The notes: a model not told the origin generated them from the letters alone. A stretch of DNA of 64,000 bases from UBA1140 sp964573285 (GCA_964573285.1 CAZNJD010000025.1:44888-108887); one strand, 5' to 3'. Shown: positions 19,001 through 27,804, numbered from the stretch's first letter. Translations and numbers: made by a program.

Positions 19001-19356
19001 GATGGATTTGCTCCTAAAAACTCAATCCCCTCAAGCATTCCTTGTTCATACATATCCATAGCAACATTAAGTGCTGTCTGTCCACCCATAGTTGGTAAAA
19101 TTGCATCTACCCTCTCTTTTTTGATAATTTTGGCGATAATCTCAGGAGTGATAGGCTCAATATAAGTTCTATGAGCAAATTCTGGGTCAGTCATAATAGT
19201 AGCAGGATTTGAGTTTATAAGTACCACTCTATAACCTAACTCTTTGAGTGTTTTGGCTGCTTGTGTTCCAGAGTAGTCAAATTCACAGGCCTGACCAATC
19301 ACAATTGGTCCAGAACCGATAAGTAAAATAGTTTTGATGTCAGTGCGTTTTGGCAT
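16099..19356 (-). CDS. carB: Carbamoyl-phosphate synthase large subunit
   Basis: A 1085-aa enzyme making carbamoyl phosphate from bicarbonate, ammonia (from CarA) and two ATP for pyrimidine and arginine synthesis. It shows the duplicated ATP-grasp architecture: the first half starts with LLIGSGPIVIGQACEFDYSG, the second with LVIGGGPNRIGQGIEFDYCC near residue 570, each with its EMNPR/EVNPR metal-binding motif. The C-terminal MGS-like domain (about 945-1075) contains VATGGTHKAL. No CarA is in the window. The ATG is preceded by AGGGTGAT and a TATAAT box ~30 bp upstream. The pyrF gene follows no shared transcript: it lies 118 bp upstream on the same strand. Confidence 0.98.
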   Translation of the reverse strand: MPKRTDIKTILLIGSGPIVIGQACEFDYSGTQAAKTLKELGYRVVLINSNPATIMTDPEFAHRTYIEPITPEIIAKIIKKERVDAILPTMGGQTALNVAMDMYEQGMLEGIEFLGANPSAIKKGEDRQEFKEAMIKIGMDLPISQYAYNMDEAMEVAKNIGFPLIIRASYTLAGGGSGVAYNIDEYKKIVQGGLDASPISEILIEESLLGWKEYEMEVIRDRADNCIIVCSIENLDPMGVHTGDSITIAPALTLTDKEYQRMRDASFKILREVGVDTGGSNVQFSIDPDTGRMIVIEMNPRVSRSSALASKATGYPIAKVATLLAVGHTLDEITNDITGTPASFEPVIDYIVTKIPRFTFEKFPMADSTLTTAMKSVGEVMSMGRTFKESFQKALISLETGLIGFDSIDCDNDKLVREIRRPNSDRILYVYEALRRGKSIDEVFELCKIDRWYLYQFEELVQSENSIDIKLLKNEKQFRKVKSEGFSDAMIAQVINKKDGLNLTENDIYTAREKLGILLEYNEVDTCSAEFEALTPYLYSTTNITKLPKSEPITDDKKVLVIGGGPNRIGQGIEFDYCCVHAAFALNDMGIKSIMYNCNPETVSTDYDTSDILYFEPIDFEHVRNVIELENPDGVIVHFGGQTPLKLAKSLTAIGANISGTTAKVIDLAEDRELFSTFIKDLGLKQPENGTVFTKEDAIVVANRITYPVLVRPSFVLGGRGMKTVFSDSELKQYMDEAVSVSNDAPVLIDKFLNNAIELDVDAISDGKDVYIGSVMQHIEEAGIHSGDSACALPTISISDRLLVEIKEQTANIALGLGVVGLLNIQYAIFEDEVYLIEVNPRASRTVPFVSKATGLPLAKVATRVMIQGNLKEALEFYDTFGVVNFDKKIMEPNLKGHIAVKEAVFPFNKLPGSDLLLGPEMKSTGEVMGISDNFGMSFAKSQFASKNNIPLEGKIFISLADSDKEFVGELGKEFTDLGFDIVATGGTHKALDSAGVVSSKVLKISEGRPNIDDMIKNGEIVLAINTSEDQGSKVDGRTIRQSVLSANVAYFTTIAAAKATALAIKELNASNGELEPKALQDYLN

Positions 19357-19385
19357 AAAATATCACCCTTGTTTTTAATTGAGGG

Positions 19386-19391
19386 ATTATA
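19386..19391 (-). promoter_or_regulatory. Probable -10 box for carB
   Basis: The minus strand reads TTTTGAGTATAATCCC, with TATAAT 30 bp before the carB ATG. The TG lies one base further out than the strict extended -10. Confidence 0.5.
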
Positions 19392-19474
19392 CTCAAAAGG
19401 TACTTATAGAGTGGTTGTGAGATACGAACCATCTACAATAGATAAATATTTTTATAAAATTAAAAAAATATTAA

Positions 19475-20164
19475 CTATTTATTCATAACATGCAGAATAT
19501 CTTTAACCTTTTGAGTAGGATTATTATCTTGATATATAGGTCGTCCAATAACAGGAAAATCTACTTTTGCTTCTTTGGCAAACTCTATCGTTGCTACTCT
19601 TTGTTGGTCTCCTGCATTTTCTCCAAAAGGACGAATAGCGGGACAAAGTGTCAAAAATTCATCACCTGCAATTAGTTTTATGTATGCACTCTCAAATGCA
19701 CTACATACAACACCATCTAAACCACTATTTATAACCATATATGTAAACTGTTCTACTTTTTTATCTATACTTTTTCCATATATTTTTTGGAAACTATTAT
19801 TATCAAAAGAGGTTAAAGCCGTTACAGCCAAAACTAGTGGTCTATTTTTATATTTTGATAATCTATCCATAACCATTTTCATAGCCTCTTCTCCTGCTGA
19901 GGCGTGAATATTAAACATATCAATACCTAATTTGGCTATCTCTTCGGAAGCATCTGCCATAGTATTTGGAATATCATAGAGTTTCAAATCCAAAAATATC
20001 TTGAAATTTGGATTTATCACTTTTAACTCATTTATAAACTCTTTGCCATCACGGATATAGGTTCGCAAACCTACTTTCATCCAAATATCATACTCTTTTA
20101 GTTCTTTAGCTAATTCTAAATTCTCTTGAGCTGATGGTAAATCTAATGCTACACATAATTCCAT
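19475..20164 (-). CDS. pyrF: Orotidine 5'-phosphate decarboxylase
   Basis: A 229-aa TIM-barrel enzyme that decarboxylates OMP to UMP, the last step of de novo UMP synthesis. The catalytic DxKxxD motif is FLDLKLYDIPNT (Asp59, Lys61, Asp64), and the phosphate-binding RPI motif appears as IGRPIYQ near residue 207. ATG start. It is upstream of carB on the same strand with a 118-bp gap, a loose pyrimidine grouping. Confidence 0.97.
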   Translation of the reverse strand: MELCVALDLPSAQENLELAKELKEYDIWMKVGLRTYIRDGKEFINELKVINPNFKIFLDLKLYDIPNTMADASEEIAKLGIDMFNIHASAGEEAMKMVMDRLSKYKNRPLVLAVTALTSFDNNSFQKIYGKSIDKKVEQFTYMVINSGLDGVVCSAFESAYIKLIAGDEFLTLCPAIRPFGENAGDQQRVATIEFAKEAKVDFPVIGRPIYQDNNPTQKVKDILHVMNK

Positions 20165-20202
20165 ATCTATTGACCTTTATTTTTTATATTATATTCTTTG
20201 GG

Positions 20203-20208
20203 TATAAT
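20203..20208 (+). promoter_or_regulatory. Probable -10 box for the cyclophilin gene
   Basis: TATAAT within CTTTGGGTATAATATT, 36 bp before the ATG at 20245, in the divergent gap between pyrF and the cyclophilin gene. Confidence 0.5.
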
Positions 20209-20244
20209 ATTATCTTAATTTTAATAAACAAGGACTAAACAATA

Positions 20245-20772
20245 ATGTTTGGAAAGAAAACAAAACGATACGATATACCACAAGAGGTTATGGAAACATA
20301 TAATTATGCTAAATTTACAACTAATAAAGGTGTAATTTGGGTAAAACTATATACAAATGATGCACCTAATACTGTAGCAAACTTTGCTCATCTAGCAGGT
20401 GAGGGTTTTTATAATAATCTAAAATTTCATAGAGTAATCCCTGGATTTATGGCACAAGGTGGATGTCCTCACTCTGGACCTAATGGTAACCCTGCTAGAG
20501 CTGGTACTGGTGGACCTGATTGGGCTATTGATTGTGAAACAGATACAAGTCATAAACCACACAGAAGAGGAACCCTATCTATGGCTCATGCAGGACCAAA
20601 TACAGGTGGTAGTCAATTTTTTATAACATTTGTCCCTACTCCTCATCTGGATGGTGTTCATACTGTTTTTGGTGCTATAGAAGAAGATGATAGTGAAAGT
20701 TTTGCTGTTCTTGATAATATCAATCAAAATGATGATATTATCTCCATTGAAGTTCTATCTGAAAAACAATAA
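20245..20772 (+). CDS. Cyclophilin-type peptidyl-prolyl cis-trans isomerase
   Basis: A 175-aa single-domain cyclophilin that catalyses proline isomerisation. The core FHRVIPGFMAQGG and the GGSQFFITFVPTPHLDG block carry the active-site Arg, Phe, Met, Gln and His. There is no signal peptide, so it is cytoplasmic (PpiB-like). It is transcribed alone, with its own -10 upstream and a perfect hairpin 7 bp after the stop. Confidence 0.95.
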   Translation: MFGKKTKRYDIPQEVMETYNYAKFTTNKGVIWVKLYTNDAPNTVANFAHLAGEGFYNNLKFHRVIPGFMAQGGCPHSGPNGNPARAGTGGPDWAIDCETDTSHKPHRRGTLSMAHAGPNTGGSQFFITFVPTPHLDGVHTVFGAIEEDDSESFAVLDNINQNDDIISIEVLSEKQ

Positions 20773-20778
20773 TTATAA

Positions 20779-20802
20779 ACTCCTCTAAATTTTAAGAGGA
20801 GT
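20779..20802 (+). terminator. Hairpin terminator after the cyclophilin gene
   Basis: A perfect 8-bp stem ACTCCTCT/AGAGGAGT with an 8-base AT loop just after the stop codon. No strong U-tract follows (AAATTTAC), so efficiency is uncertain. Confidence 0.55.
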
Positions 20803-20869
20803 AAATTTACTATACTAAAAAATATTTTTATAAAACAATATAAAATTACTGTTAATTTTTAACTTTATA

Positions 20870-20878
20870 TGTTATAAT
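20870..20878 (+). promoter_or_regulatory. Extended -10 promoter of the membrane PAS-GGDEF-EAL gene
   Basis: An exact TGTTATAAT extended -10 element, 26 bp before the ATG at 20905. AAGGGG at 20893-20898 is the ribosome site. Confidence 0.65.
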
Positions 20879-20904
20879 AAGTTTAAAACTTAAAGGGGCT
20901 ATTA

Positions 20905-23706
20905 ATGCGTATTAATAAAATATTAAATCCTGCACTATATATTATGAACCAACTATCTTTTAAATCTAAAATAATATCCTCTATATCTATACTATTTATA
21001 CTACTTATATTTCCCTCACATACTATATTTTTTAATCATTATCAAGAAAATAATGTATATAAAAAACAACTAGTTGGATTAGAATATATTAAAATCATTC
21101 ATAAAATAATACAAACAATACAAGTACATAGAGCTGATATGAATAGTTATCTAAATAATAAAAAAACAAAAAAAGAAGATATAAAAGAGGCAGAAGAGTT
21201 ATTAGAACTAAAAATAGACTCTATGTATGAGTATGATGCACAACATCTAAATATATTAGGTTCTAATCAAAATTTTGCAAAAGCTTTAAGTCAATATGAA
21301 CTTATAAAGATAGATAAAATTACAAAAGATAGTTCTAATGAAGAGATTTTCAAAGCACATAATGATATTGTCAAACTATTTCAAGAAGCTATATTTGATA
21401 TATCAAATATGACTCAATTTAGTATTAGCAAAGATTTAAGAATAAACTATCTAGCTGATATGCTCCAAGATAAACTATTAAGTATTTATGAACACTCAGG
21501 ACAACTATTAGCTCTATCCTCAACAGTATTTAAACAAAATAATATGATACAAGAACAGAAAAAGGTAATATATTCACTATCAACAGAGTTATCTAGTCTC
21601 AAATCTTATTTGGTTGACAATAAAATACTTACTCAACTAAGTAACTATCAAGCATTACAAAATCAAACTACAGAAGTAGCAGATAGACTTCAAAAAATAT
21701 TAAGTGTAGTTGATAATGATATTATTTTAAATCAAAATCTCAACTATAATATAAAAAAGTTTTCTCAAAAAGTAGAAGAGGCCATGTATGCCCAAGAAGA
21801 GCTATATAATATGTTTGCTTATACTTATAAAGATACTATCAAAGAGCTACAATCTGACGCAAAAAGAGAACTATGGTATCTTAGTTTAGGATTTTTGGCT
21901 ATTATACTTTTGGCACTATATATTTTTATTGCATTTTATCAATCTATTACAAGTAACCTCAAAAAACTACAAACTGCTTCAGAGATGATTGCCAGAGGCA
22001 AAACAGATATTCATTTAAAAGTTAATAAAAAAGATGAGATAGGAGATGCACTACTAGCTTTTAATACCATGAGTGATAATTTAAGTAAAAATATATCTTT
22101 TTTAGATGGATATAAATTAGCAATAGACAAAAGTAGTATTGTATCAAAAACAGACCTAAAAGGTATTATAACTTATGCAAATGATATGTTTTGTCAAATA
22201 TCAGGTTACACACGAGAAGAGTTAATAGGCAGTTCACACAATATTGTTCGTCATCCTGATGTATCCAAAGAAGCATTTGAAAATATGTGGAAAACTATCC
22301 AAAATAAAAAGATATGGAAAGGTACAGTTAAAAATAGACGAAAGGATGGTGCATATTATATAGTCAATGCAACTATAATTCCTATCTTAGATAACAAAGA
22401 GGAGATTATAGAGTATGTGGCAGTTAGACATGATATTACAGAATTAGAAAAAAGCAAAGAGGAGTTGAGAAAACAGAGAGTTGATTTATTGACAGAACTT
22501 CCAAATAGAAACCAACTAATGGAGGATTTGGAAACAGCTATCAAACCTATTGTTTTTTATATTAATATTGATGATTTTTCTGGATTTAATGATTTCTACG
22601 GAAAAACGATTAGTGATAATACACTTATTCGTTTATCTAAAATTATAAATAGTCTTAAAAATGAAAAAAAATTTAAACTCTATAAACTAGAAGCAGACCA
22701 GTTTATACTACTATTTGAAGAGGGATATATATCCAAAGATAATTTACAATTCTTTTTTGAGGAGCTAATAGAAGAGATTGAGATGAAAATGTCTAGTACA
22801 GAACTTGGTAACAAAAATCGTATTAGTATATCTATTACAGGGGGAGGAGCTACCTACTACTCTAGTGATGACTATGATAAACTATTATTATATAGTAATA
22901 TAGCACGAAAAAAAGCTCAATTAGAACACTCTAAATTTTTAATATTTCACCATAGTATGAGAAAAAGTGAAGATTATGCACATAATATAGAATGGATAAA
23001 AAGAATAAAAGAGGCAATACAAGAGGATAGAGTAGTATGTTACTATCAACCTATATTTACAAATAAAAATAAAAAACCTACTAAATATGAGTCTTTGGTT
23101 AGAATTATAGATAGAGATGGACAAGCCATATCTCCATTTTTCTTTTTGGATATTGCAAGAAAAGCTAAACTATATCCACAAATTACACAAATTATTATCA
23201 ATAAGGCACTTGATACATTTAAAGAACGAACAGATATAGAGTTCTCTATCAATCTAACTATAGATGATATATTATCAGAAAAAACAGTAAACCATATTTA
23301 TCAAAGATTAGAGAGTTATCCAAATCCTAGTCGTGTAATATTTGAAATAACAGAGTCAGAAGAGGTAACAGACTATCAAGTTATAAATAAATTTATCAAA
23401 AGGGTAAAAGAGTATAATGTCAAAATAGCTATAGATGATTTTGGAAGTGGTTATGCTAACTTTGAACATATCTTAAATATTGATGCTGATTATATTAAAA
23501 TAGATGGTACTTTAATCAAAAATATAAATACAAATGAAAACTCGTATATTATTACAGAAGCGATTATCAATTTCTCTAAAAAATTAGGACGAAAAACAAT
23601 TGCCGAATTTATTCATAATCAAGATGTATATAATATAGTAAAAGAGCTTGGTGCTGATTATTATCAAGGTTTTTATTTAGGAGTTCCATCTTTAGAGATA
23701 AAATAG
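20905..23706 (+). CDS. Membrane PAS-GGDEF(degenerate)-EAL cyclic-di-GMP phosphodiesterase
   Basis: A 933-aa sensor. TM1 is near 22-40, a ~280-residue helical periplasmic region follows, then TM2 near 325-348, HAMP (about 349-400), an Aer-like PAS (about 405-515), GGDEF-like (about 528-680) and EAL (about 695-930). The GGDEF signature is replaced by LEADQF, so cyclase activity is unlikely. The EAL domain keeps the key residues (ESL for EAL, NLTIDD, ITESE, IDDFGSGYANF, IKIDG, YYQGF), so it is probably an active c-di-GMP phosphodiesterase. A paralogue lacking the membrane half is at 50011-51705, with a nearly matching PAS domain. It has its own promoter. Confidence 0.93.
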   Translation: MRINKILNPALYIMNQLSFKSKIISSISILFILLIFPSHTIFFNHYQENNVYKKQLVGLEYIKIIHKIIQTIQVHRADMNSYLNNKKTKKEDIKEAEELLELKIDSMYEYDAQHLNILGSNQNFAKALSQYELIKIDKITKDSSNEEIFKAHNDIVKLFQEAIFDISNMTQFSISKDLRINYLADMLQDKLLSIYEHSGQLLALSSTVFKQNNMIQEQKKVIYSLSTELSSLKSYLVDNKILTQLSNYQALQNQTTEVADRLQKILSVVDNDIILNQNLNYNIKKFSQKVEEAMYAQEELYNMFAYTYKDTIKELQSDAKRELWYLSLGFLAIILLALYIFIAFYQSITSNLKKLQTASEMIARGKTDIHLKVNKKDEIGDALLAFNTMSDNLSKNISFLDGYKLAIDKSSIVSKTDLKGIITYANDMFCQISGYTREELIGSSHNIVRHPDVSKEAFENMWKTIQNKKIWKGTVKNRRKDGAYYIVNATIIPILDNKEEIIEYVAVRHDITELEKSKEELRKQRVDLLTELPNRNQLMEDLETAIKPIVFYINIDDFSGFNDFYGKTISDNTLIRLSKIINSLKNEKKFKLYKLEADQFILLFEEGYISKDNLQFFFEELIEEIEMKMSSTELGNKNRISISITGGGATYYSSDDYDKLLLYSNIARKKAQLEHSKFLIFHHSMRKSEDYAHNIEWIKRIKEAIQEDRVVCYYQPIFTNKNKKPTKYESLVRIIDRDGQAISPFFFLDIARKAKLYPQITQIIINKALDTFKERTDIEFSINLTIDDILSEKTVNHIYQRLESYPNPSRVIFEITESEEVTDYQVINKFIKRVKEYNVKIAIDDFGSGYANFEHILNIDADYIKIDGTLIKNINTNENSYIITEAIINFSKKLGRKTIAEFIHNQDVYNIVKELGADYYQGFYLGVPSLEIK

Positions 23707-23713
23707 AGTTAAA

Positions 23714-23797
23714 TTGTTGTTTTTTGTTCGATTAAAATCTCTATAATTTAGGTATAAATAGCCTTAAACCAAAAACAACAAACTAATTATTTTTTTT
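23714..23797 (+). terminator. Possible terminator with long loop
   Basis: Inverted arms TTGTTGTTTTTTG (23714-23726) and CAAAAACAACAA (23770-23781) pair with one bulge, and an eight-T run follows at 23790-23797, just after the EAL gene. The 43-base loop is unusually long, so this is tentative. Confidence 0.35.
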
Positions 23798-23926
23798 AAA
23801 TTATTTTATATTTTTCTCCATATATTCATATTTATACAATAAATATATGCTATACTTACATAGAGTTTAAATTAAAAACTAGTTTTTTAATAAAACAAAA
23901 ATTTTAAATTATAGATGGAGAGCATT

Positions 23927-24325
23927 ATGAAAAAAATAACTTTAATTCCTTTATTAACTCTTTTTTTTGTTATTATGACACCTATATATGCAGTAAATAT
24001 ACCTACAATGAAACCATTATATAATAAAATTTATCGTACAGGAAAAATTGCTGATTTATATCATTTCTTATTATTAGATAAAAATGGTAAATACTATTAT
24101 ATCCGAACAAATAAGAGTAAAATATTGACAACAAGTGAGATTAAGTCTCATTCAATATTAAAAATATTAAATAGTAAACAGTCATGGGGAGAAGCATTTT
24201 CATCAACAGGTAAATATATTATAAAAAATAGTAAAATATATACAAAACGATACTTGGATAGAATACAAGTTAAATCATCAAAAGAGATAAAATATTTAAA
24301 TAAAACTTTCCATCTACAGCAATAG
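23927..24325 (+). CDS. Small secreted protein of unknown function
   Basis: A 132-aa protein with a clear signal peptide (MKKITLIPLLTLFFVIMTPIYA), then ~110 basic, Tyr/Lys-rich residues with no Cys. I choose the ATG at 23927 because GGAGAG lies 4 bases before it; an earlier in-frame ATG at 23915 has no ribosome site. I recognise no family. It sits alone between the EAL gene and nadE. A periplasmic or exported role is likely from the leader only. Confidence 0.65.
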   Translation: MKKITLIPLLTLFFVIMTPIYAVNIPTMKPLYNKIYRTGKIADLYHFLLLDKNGKYYYIRTNKSKILTTSEIKSHSILKILNSKQSWGEAFSSTGKYIIKNSKIYTKRYLDRIQVKSSKEIKYLNKTFHLQQ

Positions 24326-24328
24326 ATG

Positions 24329-24372
24329 ATAAAATATCAAAAAACTTATTTTAGGTTTTGAGGATATTTTAT
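24329..24372 (+). promoter_or_regulatory. Hairpin covering the nadE ribosome site
   Basis: Perfect 10-bp inverted repeat ATAAAATATC (24329-24338) / GATATTTTAT (24363-24372). The second arm ends one base before the nadE ATG and overlaps the AGGA ribosome site. It could mask initiation or act as a weak terminator for the upstream gene; AT-rich chance pairing is possible. Confidence 0.35.
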
Positions 24373-24373
24373 T

Positions 24374-26263
24374 ATGTATGGATTTTATCGAGTCGCTTCA
24401 GCAATTAATCAAACTACCATCGCCAATCCAAAACAAAATGCCAAAGAGATAGTAACTCTACTCCATGATGCTTATAATCAAGAGGTATCTATAGTTGTAT
24501 TCCCTGAACTTACACTTACAGGTTATACAGCCTCTGATTTATTTCTAAATCAACTACTAATGCAAGAACAAAATAGTACTTTGGAGTATATCTTAGAAAA
24601 TAGTAAAGATATATCAACCGTGGCTATTATTGGTATAGCTATTTTTGATAAAAATAGATTATATAACTGTGCTGTTATTATTCAAAATGGAATTATATTA
24701 GGAGTAGTACCTAAAACTTATCTACCTAATAAAAAAGAGTTTTATGAAAAACGACAATTTGTATCAGGTAAAGGTATAAAAAATCAAACTACAATACTTC
24801 TAAACCAAGAGATACCTTTTGGAGTCGATTTACTATTTAGTGATAGAGGTGAGATAGTTTTTGGAGTAGAAATTTGTGAAGATTTATGGGCTATTACACC
24901 ACCTAGCAATAATATCTCTAGTAGTGGAGCAAATATGATATTTAATCTAAGTGCTAGTAATGAGCTAATAGGCAAAGCTGGATATAGAGAAGAGTTGGTA
25001 AGAACACAGAGTGCTAGATGTATGGGGGCTTATATCTATACCTCTTCAGGAGTAGGAGAGTCAACAACTGATACAGTGTTTGGAGGTCATGCTATTATTT
25101 CAGAGTATGGTTCTACTCTAGCACAAAGTAAAAGATTTAATATGGGTAGCTCTCTAATTACAGCTGATATTGATATAGAAAAACTCAATTGGTTAAGAGT
25201 TAATGAATCAAGTTTTGCTGATAGTGATATAGAACCATTTAGAACTATAGATTTTAACTCAACTCCACAAATATCTAAACTACAAAGATATATTAATCCA
25301 AAACCATTTGTACCATCTGTATATCAAGAAAAAACTCATAGATGTGAAGAGATAATAAATATACAAGCACACGGACTTATAAAACGAATGAGTCATGCTC
25401 ATATTCAAAAAGCCATTGTGGGTATCTCTGGTGGATTAGACTCAACTCTAGCCCTACTATCTACTTACAAAGCTTTTGAGATAATGAGATGGGATACAAA
25501 AAATATTATATCTATAACTATGGCTGGATTTGGAACAACAAGTCGTACTAAAAATAATGCTATAGAGTTATGTCAAGCATTAGGTGTAACTTTAAGAGAG
25601 ATAGATATTACAGATATATCATTGAAAGAGTTTGAGCTTATAGGTCATAATCCTAATGAGTTGAGTGTCACTTATGAGAATGTACAAGCAAGAGCTAGAA
25701 CCTCGATATTAATGAATATTGCCAATCGTGAAAATGGATTGGTAATAGGTACAGGAGATTTAAGTGAAATAGCTTTGGGATGGAGTACATATAATGGTGA
25801 CCATATGAGTGCATATGCTCTAAACTCTGGAATTCCAAAAACACTTATTAAATATGTAATAGAGTACTATAAATATAATAAAGATATAGCTGATATAATA
25901 GATGATATATTAGATACTCCTATTAGTCCTGAACTACTTCCTCACAAAGAAGATAAGATAATCCAAGAGACAGAATTAATAGTAGGGCCTTATGAACTAC
26001 ATGACTTCTTTTTATATCACTTTATTAAATATGGAGCTAAACCTAAAAAAATACTTTTCTTAGCAAATATTGCATTTGATAATTATAGCGAAGAGAGCAT
26101 CAAAAAATGGCTCAAAAAGTTTATATGGAGATTTTTTACCCAACAGTTCAAACGCTCATGTATGCCTGATGGTCCAAAAGTAGGAACTATATCTCTAAGC
26201 CCAAGAGCCGATTGGAAAATGCCAAGTGATGCTAGTATGCAGATTTGGTTAGATAATTTATAA
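24374..26263 (+). CDS. nadE: Glutamine-dependent NAD+ synthetase
   Basis: A 629-aa enzyme converting nicotinate adenine dinucleotide to NAD+. The N-terminal nitrilase-type glutaminase domain (about 1-270) contains FPELTLTGY and the nucleophilic Cys in EICEDLW; the C-terminal synthetase domain (about 320-629) has the PP-loop ISGGLDSTLAL and IGTGDLSEIALGWSTYNGD. It is thus the long, glutamine-using form. nadA lies elsewhere in the window (44441-45439). Start ATG follows AGGATATTTTATT, within a hairpin. Confidence 0.97.
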   Translation: MYGFYRVASAINQTTIANPKQNAKEIVTLLHDAYNQEVSIVVFPELTLTGYTASDLFLNQLLMQEQNSTLEYILENSKDISTVAIIGIAIFDKNRLYNCAVIIQNGIILGVVPKTYLPNKKEFYEKRQFVSGKGIKNQTTILLNQEIPFGVDLLFSDRGEIVFGVEICEDLWAITPPSNNISSSGANMIFNLSASNELIGKAGYREELVRTQSARCMGAYIYTSSGVGESTTDTVFGGHAIISEYGSTLAQSKRFNMGSSLITADIDIEKLNWLRVNESSFADSDIEPFRTIDFNSTPQISKLQRYINPKPFVPSVYQEKTHRCEEIINIQAHGLIKRMSHAHIQKAIVGISGGLDSTLALLSTYKAFEIMRWDTKNIISITMAGFGTTSRTKNNAIELCQALGVTLREIDITDISLKEFELIGHNPNELSVTYENVQARARTSILMNIANRENGLVIGTGDLSEIALGWSTYNGDHMSAYALNSGIPKTLIKYVIEYYKYNKDIADIIDDILDTPISPELLPHKEDKIIQETELIVGPYELHDFFLYHFIKYGAKPKKILFLANIAFDNYSEESIKKWLKKFIWRFFTQQFKRSCMPDGPKVGTISLSPRADWKMPSDASMQIWLDNL

Positions 26264-26329
26264 GTTTTAATAATGAAGAAATTTTTATCAGCATCAACTA
26301 ATTTAACCATAAATAATATATATTATAGA

Positions 26330-26353
26330 AGATGTAAGAGTAATCTCACATCT
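26330..26353. terminator. Bidirectional hairpin between nadE and galU
   Basis: Stem AGATGTAAGA/TCTCACATCT (10 bp, one A-C mismatch) with a GTAA loop, placed between the convergent stops of nadE and galU. A-rich and T-rich flanks lie on both sides. Confidence 0.55.
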
Positions 26354-26402
26354 ATTTATAATATTAAAAAGAAAAAAATTTTTGAAGTTATAAAGATGAT
26401 AA

Positions 26403-27230
26403 TTAATTCAAATTATAAAAATAGTTAGTAGCCTCTACAAATCCATCAATAGAACCACAATCAAACCGTTTGCCTTTAAATTTAAAGGCTACAACTCTAT
26501 CATTCTTTGCCTGTGCCATTAGAGCATCTGTTATCTGTATCTCTCCACCTTTTCCTGCATCTGTATCTCTTAGTATATCAAAAATATCAGGAGTCAAGAT
26601 ATATCGTCCAATAATTGCCATATTGGTTGGGGCATCTTCTGGATTTGGTTTTTCTATCATATTATGTACACGATAAATATCATCTCGACCATAAACTAAA
26701 TAACCATCTATAATACCATATTTATGAGTTTCATTATGAGGAACTTCTTCTATCGCCACTACAGAACATTGATATTTATTATAAACCTCTATCATCTGCT
26801 TTAATACACCATCTTCATTTTGATTGGTACATAAATCATCAGCCAATACTACAGCAAAAGGTTCATCTCCTATAAGAGTCTCTCCTGTTAAAATAGCATG
26901 ACCCAAGCCTTTCATCTCAATCTGTCTAGTATAAGAGAATGTACATTTAGATATTAAATCACGAATTTCATCAAGTAGTACCTCTTTAGAACCACCTTTT
27001 ATCTGATTTTCCAACTCATAAGATATATCAAAATGGTCTTCAATAGCTCTTTTACCACGACCTGTTACTATTGCCATAGTAGTTATACCAGCCTCTACAG
27101 CCTCTTCTACTCCATGTTGGATAAGAGGTTTAGTAAGTATTGGTAACATCTCTTTGGGTGTGGCTTTGGTTGCTGGTAAAAATCGTGTCCCATAACCAGC
27201 AGCAGGAAATAGACATTTATTAATAGTCAT
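26403..27230 (-). CDS. galU: UTP-glucose-1-phosphate uridylyltransferase
   Basis: A 275-aa nucleotidyltransferase making UDP-glucose from UTP and glucose-1-phosphate. The signature GTRFLPATKATPKEMLPI is at the N-terminus, and VVLADDL and EKPNPEDAP carry metal- and sugar-binding residues. The ATG directly abuts the stop of the PhnA-like gene, so translation is coupled. Its product feeds Ugd, encoded two genes upstream in the same run. Confidence 0.97.
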   Translation of the reverse strand: MTINKCLFPAAGYGTRFLPATKATPKEMLPILTKPLIQHGVEEAVEAGITTMAIVTGRGKRAIEDHFDISYELENQIKGGSKEVLLDEIRDLISKCTFSYTRQIEMKGLGHAILTGETLIGDEPFAVVLADDLCTNQNEDGVLKQMIEVYNKYQCSVVAIEEVPHNETHKYGIIDGYLVYGRDDIYRVHNMIEKPNPEDAPTNMAIIGRYILTPDIFDILRDTDAGKGGEIQITDALMAQAKNDRVVAFKFKGKRFDCGSIDGFVEATNYFYNLN

Positions 27231-27764
27231 TTATAACTTCTTTAGAAATTTACTCAATAGTACAATTCTTGTACCATTTACTCTACCTTCAATAGCTTCA
27301 GGGCTTTCTATATGAATATTTTTGACTGTAGTTCCCTGTTTTGCTGTAAATCCAGCACCTTTGACTACTAAATCTTTGATGATAGAGACGCTATCACCCT
27401 CTTCTAATATAGTTCCATTACTATCTCGTGTAGGTTCTACTTTTTCGGTGGATAAGCCCTCATTTGCCCACTCTAAAACTTCAGGTTCAAGATACATCAT
27501 ATCTATTAAATCTTGAGAACCTAATTTTGTCAAAAGTCTATAAACAGTAACTTGAACAGCACTCTCCATACTCCACATACTATCACTCAAACAGTGCCAA
27601 TGATTTATATCACTATTTGGCTCTTCAATAGATGCAGAACATGTAGCACAAATAACAATCTCTTCATCTTTTGGTTCTACTTTATAAGCAACTAATCCAT
27701 TTGTTGAACCACATAATTCACATTTTGACTCACTTCTTTCTAATAGAGCTTTATCTATACTCAT
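27231..27764 (-). CDS. PhnA/YjdM-family zinc-ribbon protein
   Basis: A 177-aa protein with an N-terminal zinc ribbon (CELCGS then CATCSA) and a C-terminal PhnA domain (about 108-177: GTILEEGDSVSIIKDLVVKGAG, KQGTTVKNI). Despite the name, PhnA proteins are not established C-P lyase components and their function is unclear. The ATG follows AAGGATTATT. It is wedged between ugd and galU with no gap to galU, so it is expressed with UDP-sugar genes, perhaps only by chance of operon position. Confidence 0.88.
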   Translation of the reverse strand: MSIDKALLERSESKCELCGSTNGLVAYKVEPKDEEIVICATCSASIEEPNSDINHWHCLSDSMWSMESAVQVTVYRLLTKLGSQDLIDMMYLEPEVLEWANEGLSTEKVEPTRDSNGTILEEGDSVSIIKDLVVKGAGFTAKQGTTVKNIHIESPEAIEGRVNGTRIVLLSKFLKKL

Positions 27765-27804
27765 AATAATCCTTTAAAAAATATAAGCGTATTTTACCAA
27801 ATAA

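Noticed and set aside
16238..19165. Several plus-strand ORFs of 60-97 codons within carB
   Set aside because: They are antisense to a full-length conserved enzyme, Ser/Leu-rich and without ribosome sites.
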